Counted from the first letter of the stretch, positions 1 through 8,042 are shown. The stretch: DNA of 24,970 bases from Polyangiaceae bacterium (GCA_025936205.1 JAICTU010000068.1:1-24970); one strand, 5' to 3'. The notes: generated by a model from the letters alone, not told the origin. Numbers and translations are program-made.

Positions 1-712
1 CAGCAGCGGTGCCGGCGCGTCCGCCCTTGGCGACGCCGAGCCGAGCGATCTCGGATAGCCCCCGGGTGATCAGCGCAGCGCGCGCATTTTGCCCGAAGCC
101 GAGCCCGTCGCTCGCGCCCACCGCGATCGCAATCACATTCTTGAGCGCTCCGGCGACCTGGACCCCCATCGGATCGGAGCTGGTATAGACGCGCAGCCGC
201 CCGAGCGAGAGCTCGCGCTGCACTCGCTCGGCGAGCTGGATGTCCTCCGCGGCTGCCACGAGGCTCGTCGGCTGCCCGGCGGCGACCTCCGCCGCGAAGC
301 TCGGCCCCGAGAGCACCACGATGCGTGGCCCCAGCCGTTCGCCGAGAACCTGTCCGGCGACCTCGGCAGTCGTGAGCAGCGTATGGTTCTCGATGCCCTT
401 GGCGGCGCTCATCAGGATGGCGGCCTGTGGCCAGTGGGGCGCGGCGTGGGACAACAGCTCACGTACAGTGTGCGAGGGCGCGGCGAGCAGCACCAGCTCG
501 GCCCCCACGAGCGCCTCCTCCAGACGATCGCTGACGGTGACGGCCGCGGCGAGCGCGACCCCCGGCAGGAGCGGATTGAGGCGGGTGCGCCGGAGCTGCT
601 CGGCAAGCTCGGCCCGGCGCGCCCAGAGCGCCACCGGGACACCGTGCACGCCGAGATGTTGCGCCAGAGCGGTGCCCCACGCGCCGGCACCCAGGACTGC
701 TACCCGATCCAT
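1..712 (-). CDS. gpsA: NAD(P)H-dependent glycerol-3-phosphate dehydrogenase, 3' end missing
   Basis: Reduces dihydroxyacetone phosphate to sn-glycerol 3-phosphate in the cytoplasm, supplying the backbone of phospholipids. The minus-strand reading gives 237 residues before the window edge. Visible signatures are the N-terminal dinucleotide-binding motif GAGAWGTALA (residues 8-17), AAKGIE around Lys105, SGPSFAAEVA (135-144) and GALKNV with the expected catalytic Lys at 191, in the family's usual order and spacing. The family is about 330 residues, so the C-terminal substrate-binding helical domain is largely outside the window. The start at 712 is well supported: AGGAGG lies at 716-721, four bases upstream on the minus strand. 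It is divergent from the lipoprotein gene at 797, with only 84 bases between them. Confidence 0.95.
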   Translation of the reverse strand, partial: MDRVAVLGAGAWGTALAQHLGVHGVPVALWARRAELAEQLRRTRLNPLLPGVALAAAVTVSDRLEEALVGAELVLLAAPSHTVRELLSHAAPHWPQAAILMSAAKGIENHTLLTTAEVAGQVLGERLGPRIVVLSGPSFAAEVAAGQPTSLVAAAEDIQLAERVQRELSLGRLRVYTSSDPMGVQVAGALKNVIAIAVGASDGLGFGQNARAALITRGLSEIARLGVAKGGRAGTAA

Positions 713-715
713 GCG

Positions 716-721
716 CCTCCT
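716..721 (-). promoter_or_regulatory. Shine-Dalgarno site of gpsA
   Basis: The minus strand reads AAGGAGGCGC directly before the ATG at 712, a near-perfect anti-16S match at four-base spacing. It fixes the gpsA start. A TTGACA hexamer (minus strand, 777 to 772) lies further upstream and may be the -35 box, but the -10 that would go with it is poor. Confidence 0.8.
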
Positions 722-760
722 TCACTCGTGTGCTGCACCACGCACAGACACTTTCGCGCG

Positions 761-790
761 TTGCACGCCCTGTCAACCATTGGCTATATA
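761..790 (+). promoter_or_regulatory. Possible sigma-70-type promoter of the lipoprotein gene
   Basis: TTGCAC (761-766) and TATATA (785-790) are separated by 18 bases, an acceptable sigma-70 spacing in an otherwise GC-rich region. The -10 ends only six bases before the GTG at 797, so transcription would begin at or next to the start codon. Inferred from sequence only. Confidence 0.4.
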
Positions 791-796
791 GTGCGG

Positions 797-1858
797 GTGA
801 AAACGCTGCGCTGCGGCGCCGCTGGGGTCTTGCTGCTGCCGCTGCTGTTCGGCGGATGTGGCAACCAGGAGTCGCTGGGGATCAGCGCATTGTCCGTGGT
901 CAGCGCCGGCGTGGTGAATGACCCCGCGAACAAGTCGCTGCGCTTCGATTTGCTGAAGTTCGGTTTGGAGCGCTTCTGCTCGGAAATGCAGCGCCGCGGC
1001 GCGCCGCTGAAGCTGAGCGACAGCGAGCCAGTGGTCGGCCGCTTCTTCGCTGACAGCTGCCAGTCACGTGTGCTCGATGAGGAGCAACGCCAGAGCGTGA
1101 TCGTGAGCTACTCCGGCAATGGCTACGGCTGGACCAACCTCACCGGCCGGCTCGGCTTCACCAGCAGTGGCTCGGTGGAATACGCCGTCGACTTTCAGCA
1201 GCAGGCGGACGCCATGTACATCTACTTCCGCCCGCGCAGCGTCGCGGGGATCGCGTTTCGCACGCTGATGATCGAGTCGGCGCTGGCCCAGATCGGCATG
1301 GGCGTGGCGGGGGTAGACGCCAATGCCATCGGCCAGGACATCGTGCGCAAGCAGATCGAGCGCGGGTTCACCGTGATCCGCCACTCCGCTCGAGGCGATG
1401 TGGAGTTTAGCCCCGGTCTGGTGCCGGTCGGGCAGAGCCCGTTTCGCCCCTTTCAGGTCGTCAACTCCGACAAACGCACCCTGGACGACGATCGTACGGA
1501 GGTGCACGGCGGGCAGCAGGACTTCGTGGGCGGACTCTACGTTCCCGAGCGCGGTCAGAAGCTTTCGCTGGAGTTGAGCCTCGACGGCACGGCGGCGATC
1601 GACGTGCTGCTCGTGAGCGAGAGCGATGCTCGGGCGCTGCTGCAGGGGTACGTCAACCAGGCTGGTCCCGCGCGGCTGCGAGCCGCGCCGGTGGCGGACG
1701 CGGAGCTCCGGGCGGGCCAGCCGCTGCACCTGGAGCTGAGCGTGCAGCCCGGCAACTACTATCTGTTGCTCGATCACAGCGCAGCGGTGGGTCGTTCCCA
1801 GCCTCCTCCCGGCGACCAGGCGGCCAAAATCGACTATCTGGTGCAGCTCGGGGACTGA
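797..1858 (+). CDS. Predicted lipoprotein of unknown function
   Basis: A 353-residue protein I do not recognise as a named family. From the GTG at 797 it begins with a short basic stretch (K2, R5), a hydrophobic core and LLFGGC, a usable lipobox that would place the lipidated Cys near residue 20. The mature part is a mixed polar domain with no evident catalytic motif, and it ends in a strand-rich region (SVQPGNYYLLLDHSA) resembling a small beta-sandwich. The frame stays open upstream to position 89, but that stretch lies antisense to gpsA and is not coding. No Shine-Dalgarno site precedes 797; GTG at 791 is an in-frame alternative. The gene is followed after 22 bases by lepB on the same strand, so the two may be co-transcribed. 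Export is expected from the signal; function is unknown. Confidence 0.75.
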   Translation: MKTLRCGAAGVLLLPLLFGGCGNQESLGISALSVVSAGVVNDPANKSLRFDLLKFGLERFCSEMQRRGAPLKLSDSEPVVGRFFADSCQSRVLDEEQRQSVIVSYSGNGYGWTNLTGRLGFTSSGSVEYAVDFQQQADAMYIYFRPRSVAGIAFRTLMIESALAQIGMGVAGVDANAIGQDIVRKQIERGFTVIRHSARGDVEFSPGLVPVGQSPFRPFQVVNSDKRTLDDDRTEVHGGQQDFVGGLYVPERGQKLSLELSLDGTAAIDVLLVSESDARALLQGYVNQAGPARLRAAPVADAELRAGQPLHLELSVQPGNYYLLLDHSAAVGRSQPPPGDQAAKIDYLVQLGD

Positions 1859-1880
1859 ATGTAATAAGGCTGCCTTCATC

Positions 1881-3206
1881 TTGGCGTCGTCGTCGCTCCC
1901 TCGTTCCGAAGCCCTGCGCTATCTGTACTGGGCCTTCTGGTTTTTCGTCGTGCCGGCGCTCGCCGCCTACGGCCTCATCCACTGGCTGAGCGCGCACGAA
2001 ATCGCCGGTCCCCTCGATGACGCGGCTCGCGATCAGAGCGTGCCTGCCGGCATCGTGGTGTTTACGCTGGTGGAAGGCGTGCTCTGGTACTATCGGCATC
2101 GGCTGCCGTTCTCCGCTCCCTTCTCGCCCGGCGGCAGGAGCGACGTACCTGCCGAGCTACGCAAGGACTTCGAGGCGGCGGTGCAGCTGCTGGAGGAGAC
2201 GGATCGGCTGCTCGATCGTCACGAGGCGGACGTGGCCGCTCGCCTGGGCAGCGCGGCGCTGCGTTCACTGCAAGACGCTCTGAGTGAGCTCAGCTTGGCC
2301 CTCAAGGCGGAGCCCTTCGAGCGCGCGCGCTTCAGCGAGGCGTATGCCACGGCCAGCCAGCGGGCGGCGGAGCAGCTCGCGCCCTGGCGCAAGGGCGAGC
2401 TGCGCGAGTATGCCGAGTCGATCGGGGTCGCGATTCTGGTCGCGCTGCTGCTGCGCGCCGTCGTGATCGAGGCCTTCAAGATCCCCAGCGGGTCGATGAA
2501 GCCGACCTTGCAGATCGGCGACCACATCTTCGTCAGCAAGTTCAGCTATGGGCCCAAGCTGCCCTTTCTGAACTGGCGATTCTTCGAGAATTTGCCGCCG
2601 AAGCGGGGCGACGTGATGGTCTTCGAGTACCCCGATGCCAACCCCGCCAACGAGCGCCAGGACTTTATCAAGCGCGTGATCGCCGTGCCCGGCGATGTGC
2701 TCGAGGTGGACTCGGGGCATCCGATCCTCAACGGCTGGAGGGTGCCGAGCTGTCGCGTCGGCATGTACACGGAAGACGACGGCGCTTCCTTCGGTGGGCA
2801 CACGGGCGCCTTGTACGTCGAGTTCCTCGGCGAGCAGTCGTACCTCACGTGGTACGAGGAGCATCGCCTACCCCAGCGCCAGGGCCCGTACGAGGTCAAG
2901 CCCGGTGAGGTCTGGGTGATGGGAGACAATCGGCACAACAGCCTCGACTCGCGGGCGTGGATCCGCGCGGATGGCGGGATGGGCGCGGGCGTGCCATATG
3001 CGAACATCAAGGGCCGCGCGCTGATCATCTGGTTCCCCGCGAGCCGCATGGGGACCGGCGTGATGGGTCATCCACGGCTCCCCGATGGTGCCCCGCCCGA
3101 GCTGGTGAATGGGATCGAACGCTGCCTGCGCGAGCGGCCTGCCGAGACGCTGCCCCCGCCCGCGGGCCACTCTGCCGGTATCTCGCGAGGCACTCTGGGC
3201 GGCTAG
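1881..3206 (+). CDS. lepB: Signal peptidase I with an N-terminal extension
   Basis: Membrane-bound type I signal peptidase that cleaves signal peptides from exported proteins. The catalytic boxes are all present: PSGSMKPTL with nucleophile Ser205, the following GDHIFVSKF, RGDVMVFEYP, DFIKRVIAVPGD with general base Lys264, and VMGDNRHNSLDSR (residues 346-358). A hydrophobic segment at about 181-198 precedes the catalytic Ser as usual. Unusually, about 170 residues come before it: two further hydrophobic segments (about 14-36 and 54-70) and an acidic helical region (90-170). The protein is 441 residues, longer than most LepB proteins. The start is TTG at 1881: no in-frame ATG exists before the catalytic core, and AAGG at 1866-1869 is a weak ribosome site. 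It lies 22 bases after the lipoprotein stop. Confidence 0.93.
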   Translation: MASSSLPRSEALRYLYWAFWFFVVPALAAYGLIHWLSAHEIAGPLDDAARDQSVPAGIVVFTLVEGVLWYYRHRLPFSAPFSPGGRSDVPAELRKDFEAAVQLLEETDRLLDRHEADVAARLGSAALRSLQDALSELSLALKAEPFERARFSEAYATASQRAAEQLAPWRKGELREYAESIGVAILVALLLRAVVIEAFKIPSGSMKPTLQIGDHIFVSKFSYGPKLPFLNWRFFENLPPKRGDVMVFEYPDANPANERQDFIKRVIAVPGDVLEVDSGHPILNGWRVPSCRVGMYTEDDGASFGGHTGALYVEFLGEQSYLTWYEEHRLPQRQGPYEVKPGEVWVMGDNRHNSLDSRAWIRADGGMGAGVPYANIKGRALIIWFPASRMGTGVMGHPRLPDGAPPELVNGIERCLRERPAETLPPPAGHSAGISRGTLGG

Positions 3207-3265
3207 TACCTCGTGCCCCAAGTTCGTGCCGGCGGCACTCTGCGCTCGGTACTTCCTCTACATTT

Positions 3266-3295
3266 GGAGAACCCGGCGCGGACTTCGGGTTCTCC
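3266..3295. terminator. Hairpin between convergent genes
   Basis: GGAGAACCCG (3266-3275) and CGGGTTCTCC (3286-3295) form a perfect 10-bp stem with a 10-base loop between the ends of lepB and the leftward membrane protein gene. There is no clear T-run on either side, so it may act as a bidirectional terminator or a 3'-end stabiliser. Confidence 0.6.
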
Positions 3296-3297
3296 TA

Positions 3298-3711
3298 CTA
3301 GCGCCCGGGCGGCCCGGATTTGGCTTCCGCTGCGCGCGCCTGGCGTGAGCGCAGCTGGATGCCGAGCTCGCGCCGTAGGTGAGCCGCATCGGTCGCTGCC
3401 TTCCATGCCCAAACCAGGCTCAGCAGCCAGCCGAGAAACACCAAAAAACCACCCAGCTGAAACCAGGGTGCCCCCACCCTCAGTCGCACCGCGAGCACGA
3501 GCCAGCCGACGCTGCCGATGACCTTGGCGACGGACGCCCAGGCCACCCAATCGTAAGCGCGCAGCGCGCGATGCCGCCAATCTGCGAATTTTTCGGCGGG
3601 AACGCCGGCATTGTCCTCTGCCCGGGCGGTCCTGACCTCAATCCTGCGCATCATCACCAGCGTGAGGATCAGCGCGGCGAGGAGGTCATCTACCCGGAGG
3701 AATTCGGTCAC
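3298..3711 (-). CDS. Small predicted membrane protein
   Basis: A hypothetical protein of about 137 residues if started at the GTG at 3711, where GGGAG lies 12 bases upstream. Three hydrophobic segments can be seen: about residues 9-20 (DDLLAALILTLVMM), 55-75 (VAWASVAKVIGSVGWLVLAV) and 81-100 (FQLGGFLVFLGWLLSLVW). They are followed by a basic, charged C-terminal tail. An RHRALRAYDWVAW segment precedes the second helix. No catalytic or binding motif is visible and I cannot assign a family. The frame is open to 3828, so an earlier start cannot be excluded, but the extra residues look non-coding. It is convergent with lepB and divergent from Ser/Thr kinase 1. Confidence 0.6.
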   Translation of the reverse strand: MTEFLRVDDLLAALILTLVMMRRIEVRTARAEDNAGVPAEKFADWRHRALRAYDWVAWASVAKVIGSVGWLVLAVRLRVGAPWFQLGGFLVFLGWLLSLVWAWKAATDAAHLRRELGIQLRSRQARAAEAKSGPPGR

Positions 3712-3922
3712 GGCGTCTCGGGACTCCCTATCCAGTCCAGGCCCGAGTAGCAAGCCTGACGCGCCGCATTGAGCGAGCACAGGAGCTCCCTGGGGCGCAT
3801 GGCCTGTCGGCCGGTGACGTGGCAGCACACTTTGCCCCAGAGGGCTTTCTGGCTAGATCAGTGAGTCACCGCGGGCGGTTGCAGCCGTGAACCCGCCCCT
3901 TTCTCGCCCCCTCCGAGCCAGC

Positions 3923-5170
3923 ATGAGCAGCCCCGACGCAAACCTGAATGCGCTCGCCGCAGACTTCGATCCCTCGAACCTGCGAGGCACGATGCTCGGC
4001 CGCTATGAGCTGCTCGTACTGATCGGTAAGGGGGGTATGGCGAGCGTCTGGGTCGCGCGTGACACCACCGGTAAGCACGACAGGCCCGTCGCGATCAAAG
4101 TGATCCGCGAGGAGCTCGCACGCGAGCCCAAGGCGCGCACCATGTTCCTGGTCGAAGGGGCCGTGGTAGCAGGCATCCGACATCCGCACGTGGTGCGCGT
4201 GTTCGAGGTGAGCCAGAGCCAGGGCATCCTCTACATGGTGATGGAATGGGTGGAAGGTGCTGCGCTGCACGCCCTGATCTCGGAAGCCAACAAGCGGCGC
4301 GCAATCCCCGCGGAACATGCCGTGCGCCTGATCGCGGACACCGCGGGTGGCTTGCACGCTGCCCACGAGATGAAGGATCAGAAGGGAGTTCCGCGCAACC
4401 TGGTCCACTGCGACATGTCCCCCCAAAACATCCTGGTGGGCCTCGATGGCACGGTGAAACTCGTGGATTTCGGCGTCGCCAGCACCGTCGGGCGGCTGGG
4501 AGCAGACGGCGTTCCGTTCGTGCGCGGCAAGGTGGGCTACATGTCCCCCGAGCAGACCCGGGCCGAGGTGCTCGATCGGCGCAGCGACATCTTCTCGCTC
4601 GGCATCGTCCTGTTCGAGCTCACGACCGGTTTCCGGCTGTTTCGTGGCAAGGACAGCCGGCACACGATCGAGCTCGTGCGCCAGGCCCGCATTCCTCGCC
4701 CCACCCAGATCATGAACGGCTATCCCAAGGAGCTGGAAGCCGTTGTGCTCAAGGCGCTGCAGCGCGACCTGGCGCTGCGCTTTCAATCCGCCGAGGAATT
4801 CAAGAACGCCCTGGAGCAGTATCTGCGCGCGGAGCGCATCGTGGTCCCGCCAGCGGGCGTCGGCGGCCTGGTCAAGCGCGTGCTCGGCGGGCGCATCGAG
4901 CACCACCGCACCCTGATCCGCGAGGCCGTGACCGCTCTCGATGCCGGCCCCGACGCGCGGGAGCGCTGGCTTGCCCAGCCGCAAGCGCCGGCCCCCAAAG
5001 ATGCCGGCCCGGTGACGAGCACGACCTCCGCTTCGCCCGTTCCTCAGCCCAGCCTGCCGCCGCCCCCCCCACCGCCCAAGCGTCCGTTCATGTCTCGGAG
5101 CCAGCTGAGCTGGACGCTTTGGTTGATGTTCATGGCGGCTGGAACAGTATTCGCCTGGTGGCTGCACTGA
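3923..5170 (+). CDS. Ser/Thr protein kinase 1, tail-anchored, with HCD catalytic loop
   Basis: A Hanks-type kinase of 415 residues. The cytoplasmic catalytic domain spans about residues 28-313: glycine loop IGKGGMASVW (34-43), ATP-binding VAIK with Lys59, catalytic loop VHCDMSPQN with Asp164, VDFG with Asp182, and GYMSPEQ in the activation segment. A Pro-rich linker (about 360-396, including a run of Pro) leads to one C-terminal hydrophobic segment (SWTLWLMFMAAGTVFAWW), so the protein is probably anchored to the membrane from the inside with almost nothing outside. The HRD Arg is Cys163, unusual for activation-loop-regulated kinases. The start at ATG 3923 fits the N-terminus; GTG at 3887 is in frame but adds a low-complexity stretch. 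The gene looks monocistronic, ending in two hairpins. Confidence 0.92.
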   Translation: MSSPDANLNALAADFDPSNLRGTMLGRYELLVLIGKGGMASVWVARDTTGKHDRPVAIKVIREELAREPKARTMFLVEGAVVAGIRHPHVVRVFEVSQSQGILYMVMEWVEGAALHALISEANKRRAIPAEHAVRLIADTAGGLHAAHEMKDQKGVPRNLVHCDMSPQNILVGLDGTVKLVDFGVASTVGRLGADGVPFVRGKVGYMSPEQTRAEVLDRRSDIFSLGIVLFELTTGFRLFRGKDSRHTIELVRQARIPRPTQIMNGYPKELEAVVLKALQRDLALRFQSAEEFKNALEQYLRAERIVVPPAGVGGLVKRVLGGRIEHHRTLIREAVTALDAGPDARERWLAQPQAPAPKDAGPVTSTTSASPVPQPSLPPPPPPPKRPFMSRSQLSWTLWLMFMAAGTVFAWWLH

Positions 5171-5217
5171 GCGCCGAGGGCGCTCGAGGAGCCGTCACCC
5201 CCTGCGGGTGCTTTTTT
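5169..5217 (+). terminator. Intrinsic terminator after Ser/Thr kinase 1
   Basis: Two consecutive hairpins: GAGCGCC/GGCGCTC (5169-5185), which overlaps the stop codon, then CACCC/GGGTG (5196-5210) followed directly by C and six T (5212-5217). The second has the form of a classical rho-independent terminator and separates kinase 1 from the hemD-like gene. Confidence 0.8.
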
Positions 5218-5290
5218 GGCGCCGCAAGGGCGCGCTGCCCCCCGCCGAAACACTGGCCAAGCTCGGTACGGGGGTTTAGATCGCTCGGAG

Positions 5291-6280
5291 ATGGCCACTC
5301 AGGGTCCAGCGGCACCACCCCCGGCAGGCAGCGTCCCAGCCCGGCTCGGTGCCGTCGCGCGCACCAAGCCGCGCGGTCTGGCGGGGCTGCGCATCGTGAG
5401 CTTCGAGAGCCGGCGCGCACAGGACCTGGGCTTGTTGATCCGGCAGAGCGGCGGCGAGATTTGCTACGCGCCCGCGACGCGCGAGGTGCCGCTCGCCGAT
5501 GAGCAGGCGATCCTCGACTTCGGGTCGCAGCTGTTCCAGGGCAACTGTGACAGTCTGGTGCTCTTCACGGGCATCGGCACCACCATCCTGATCGATGCGC
5601 TGTGCACGCGCTGGCCCCGCCCATCCGTGCTCGCGCAACTCCAGCATACTTCCCTGCTCTGCCGCGGGCCGAAGCCGGCGAACGCCCTGCGCGCCGCGGG
5701 GCTCAGCCCACGGCTGGTCGCGCCGGAGCCCCATGGCGAGCGCGAGCTGCTCGCCTGCCTCGACCAGGAGTTCGCAGTCGGTGGTCGGCGCGTGTTCGTG
5801 CAGGACTACGGCTCGCTCGATTCTGCAGGGGCAACTCGTGCCCCGAGCTTCGAAGAATTTCTGGATGGCTTGCGCGCGCGCGGCGCCAGTGTGGCCCGGG
5901 TGCGCGTGTATCGCTGGGCGCTGCCGGCAGACCCTCGGGAGCTGCAGCACGGGCTCAGCGAGATCGTGAACGGCAACGCCGACGTGGCCATCTTCACCAG
6001 CACGCATCAAGTCGACAACACCTTCGAGTACGCCGCGCGCGTCGCGCTGCTGCAGCCATTGCGCGAGGCGCTGTCGGGCTCGGTGCTGGTCGCCTCGCTC
6101 GGGCCCGTCACGAGCGAAGCGCTGGAGCGCCACGGCGTGCACGCCGACCTCAGCCCGGAGCAGCCCAAGCTGGGCGCCTTGGTCGACTGCCTGTCGAGGG
6201 CAGCCTCGGCGCTGCAGTTCGAAAAGCAGAACCAGCTCGACCAACGAAGGCAACGTACTCCAGGGAGGGAGGGGCTCTGA
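5291..6280 (+). CDS. Uroporphyrinogen-III synthase (HemD) family protein
   Basis: Protein of 329 residues with the two-lobed HemD fold pattern. Known members close hydroxymethylbilane to uroporphyrinogen III in tetrapyrrole synthesis. Supporting signs are the N-terminal LRIVSFESRRAQDLGLLI, the first-lobe LVLFTGIGTTILIDAL and the second-lobe ADVAIFTSTHQVDNTFEYA, followed by LVASLGPVTSEALERHGV, the usual C-terminal helix entry. HemD proteins diverge strongly and lack invariant catalytic residues, so enzyme activity cannot be read from sequence. There are about 35 extra N-terminal residues and a charged C-terminal tail. No other haem gene is nearby; instead the stop overlaps the start region of a PAS histidine kinase, so a signalling role is possible. 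The start at ATG 5291 has GGAG immediately before it, which is closer than normal. Confidence 0.8.
   Translation: MATQGPAAPPPAGSVPARLGAVARTKPRGLAGLRIVSFESRRAQDLGLLIRQSGGEICYAPATREVPLADEQAILDFGSQLFQGNCDSLVLFTGIGTTILIDALCTRWPRPSVLAQLQHTSLLCRGPKPANALRAAGLSPRLVAPEPHGERELLACLDQEFAVGGRRVFVQDYGSLDSAGATRAPSFEEFLDGLRARGASVARVRVYRWALPADPRELQHGLSEIVNGNADVAIFTSTHQVDNTFEYAARVALLQPLREALSGSVLVASLGPVTSEALERHGVHADLSPEQPKLGALVDCLSRAASALQFEKQNQLDQRRQRTPGREGL
6262..6274 (+). promoter_or_regulatory. Purine-rich ribosome site before the PAS kinase
   Basis: AGGGAGGGAGGGG lies just before the hemD-family stop and directly ahead of CTG at 6277. It is the only strong ribosome-binding-like sequence that could serve the downstream kinase, and it favours a start overlapping the hemD-family stop. 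Confidence 0.55.
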
Positions 6281-7914
6281 AGGGTTCACGCGCTTCCAAC
6301 GCTGCTACTCCGGATACGGTAGCCGACGGCCCGAGCTCCAAGGCCAGCCTGCCCCGGGACGAAGTGCTGCGCGCGCTGGCGGAGGTGTCGCCGATCCCAC
6401 TGCTCATCTCGCGCCAGAGCGACGGCGAGATTCTGTACTGCAACGAGAAGACCGGCACACTCGTCGGGCTCCCCGCGCGCGAGCTGGTGGGTCGCCGCAC
6501 GCTCGACTTTTATGGTGCGGCCGCGGAACGCGCCTCGATCTTCGCGGAGCTACGCGAGAGCGGGCGCGTTCGAGACCGGGAGCTGCTGCTGAAGACGGCC
6601 TCGGGCGAGGCGGTGTGGGTGGTCTGCAACATCGAGCCCTGGCATCTCGGCGGTGAGCAGCTGGCGCTGGTCGCGTTGACGGACGTGACTCGTCGCAAAG
6701 AGGTCGAGCGCCGGCTTCAGGAGAGTGAAGCGCGCTTTCGCGGCTTCGTCGAGAACGCGAGCGAGCTGGTGTTCGCGCTCGATCGGCAGGCACTGTTCAC
6801 GTACGTATCTCCCAACGCCACGCGCCTCCTCGGCCGTGAGCCGCAGCTGTTGATTGGCCAGAGTTTCGATGCCCTGGTGCATGCGGACGACTTGCCGCAG
6901 CTCTGGCGTTGCGCCGAGCTGACGCAACAAAGCGGCGTGGTGCAGCCCAGCTGCGAATTCCGTTTGCAACACCAGGACGGCAGCACGCGCTGGTTCTGCT
7001 CTACACTCGCCCCCTCCAGAAACGAGCAGGGCCAGCTGGTGGGCTTGACCGGCACGGCGCACGACATCACCCAGGAGAAGCAAGCGATCCTGGAGCTGCA
7101 GGCCGCAAACCAGCACCTGCGCGACGCCCAGATGCAGCTGCTCGAGCGTGAGAAAATGGCGAGCCTCGGCATGTTGCTCGCGGGCATCGCCCACGAGGTG
7201 CGCACACCGCTGGGCGCGGTGGGCAGCACGCAGCAGACGCTGGCGCAGGCGCTCGACAAGCTCACACTCGAGCTGCGCGAAGCACACCCCGAGGTGATCT
7301 CCGACGCCAGCGTTTCGCGGCTGCTGAAGGTGCTGGGGGACTCCGCGCGCGTGGTGGGCGCGGGCTCGACGCGCGTGAGCGAGATCGTACAGCGGCTGCG
7401 GCGCTTTGCCTGCAGCGAAGAGTCGAAGCTGTGTGCGGTGGACGTGAATGCGATCGCCGAAGAAACGCTGGCGCTGGTGCAGCACGAGATGCGGCATGAG
7501 GTGGCGATCTGCAAGAAGTTCGGCTCCGGCGTCAGCCTGATGGGCAATCCCGGGCGCTTGAATCAGATGCTGGTGAACCTGCTGGTGAATGCCGCGCATG
7601 CAGTTCGCGCGCGCGGGCGAGGCACCATCACTCTGGAGACGCGCGCCCTCGGCGATGAGGTCGAGATCGAGGTCAAAGACGATGGCATCGGGGTCGCGCC
7701 CGAACACCTGAATCAGATCTTCAACTGTGGCTTCACCACCAAGCGCCACGAAGAAGGCTCGGGGCTCGGCCTCGCCATCTGCAAGGCGATCGTCAACGAG
7801 CACCAAGGCAGCATCCAGGTGCGCAGCCAGGTCGGCCAAGGCACCACCTTCACGATCCGCCTACCGCGTTGCCAGCCCGAGCGTCGGGCGACGAAGCCCT
7901 GCCCCTTCGGCTGA
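6277..7914 (+). CDS. Double-PAS sensor histidine kinase, cytoplasmic
   Basis: A 545-residue kinase (counted from 6277) without membrane segments. PAS domain 1 covers about residues 28-150 (SPIPLLISRQSDGEILYCN) and PAS domain 2 about 152-275 (FVENASELVFALD, then HDITQEK). Next come a short coiled linker, HisKA with AGIAHEVRTPLG and phospho-acceptor His306, the N box NLLVNAAHAV (Asn438), G1 DDGIG (Asp469), and G2 GSGLGLAI. It is expected to autophosphorylate and pass phosphate to an unidentified receiver; the lone regulator at 11842 is a candidate only by distance. No ATG, GTG or TTG lies in frame between the upstream non-coding region and GTG 6364, which would clip the first PAS cap. CTG at 6277 overlaps the hemD-family stop as CTGA behind a strong ribosome site, so I use it, with caution. 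Confidence 0.88.
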   Translation: MKGSRASNAATPDTVADGPSSKASLPRDEVLRALAEVSPIPLLISRQSDGEILYCNEKTGTLVGLPARELVGRRTLDFYGAAAERASIFAELRESGRVRDRELLLKTASGEAVWVVCNIEPWHLGGEQLALVALTDVTRRKEVERRLQESEARFRGFVENASELVFALDRQALFTYVSPNATRLLGREPQLLIGQSFDALVHADDLPQLWRCAELTQQSGVVQPSCEFRLQHQDGSTRWFCSTLAPSRNEQGQLVGLTGTAHDITQEKQAILELQAANQHLRDAQMQLLEREKMASLGMLLAGIAHEVRTPLGAVGSTQQTLAQALDKLTLELREAHPEVISDASVSRLLKVLGDSARVVGAGSTRVSEIVQRLRRFACSEESKLCAVDVNAIAEETLALVQHEMRHEVAICKKFGSGVSLMGNPGRLNQMLVNLLVNAAHAVRARGRGTITLETRALGDEVEIEVKDDGIGVAPEHLNQIFNCGFTTKRHEEGSGLGLAICKAIVNEHQGSIQVRSQVGQGTTFTIRLPRCQPERRATKPCPFG

Positions 7915-8042
7915 CGCTGGATCCTCGTGCTGCGTCGCAGATGTAACAATTGTCTCGCGGTTTCGGGCAGCATCGAGCCCATCTCCGCCCGGCGCGGGAC
8001 GCAGCACGTCGGCGCCGCAAAAAGTCAGCTCGAGACGCGACA

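Noticed and set aside
89..796. Upstream extension of the lipoprotein frame
   Set aside because: Antisense to gpsA, which has all family motifs; the lipoprotein signal peptide begins only at about 797.
3866..5167. Long minus-strand frame opposite Ser/Thr kinase 1
   Set aside because: Antisense shadow in GC-rich DNA; no recognisable domain, and the plus strand is a clear kinase.
5602..6276. Upstream extension of the PAS kinase frame
   Set aside because: Overlaps the HemD-family gene in another frame and encodes Arg/Ala low-complexity sequence.
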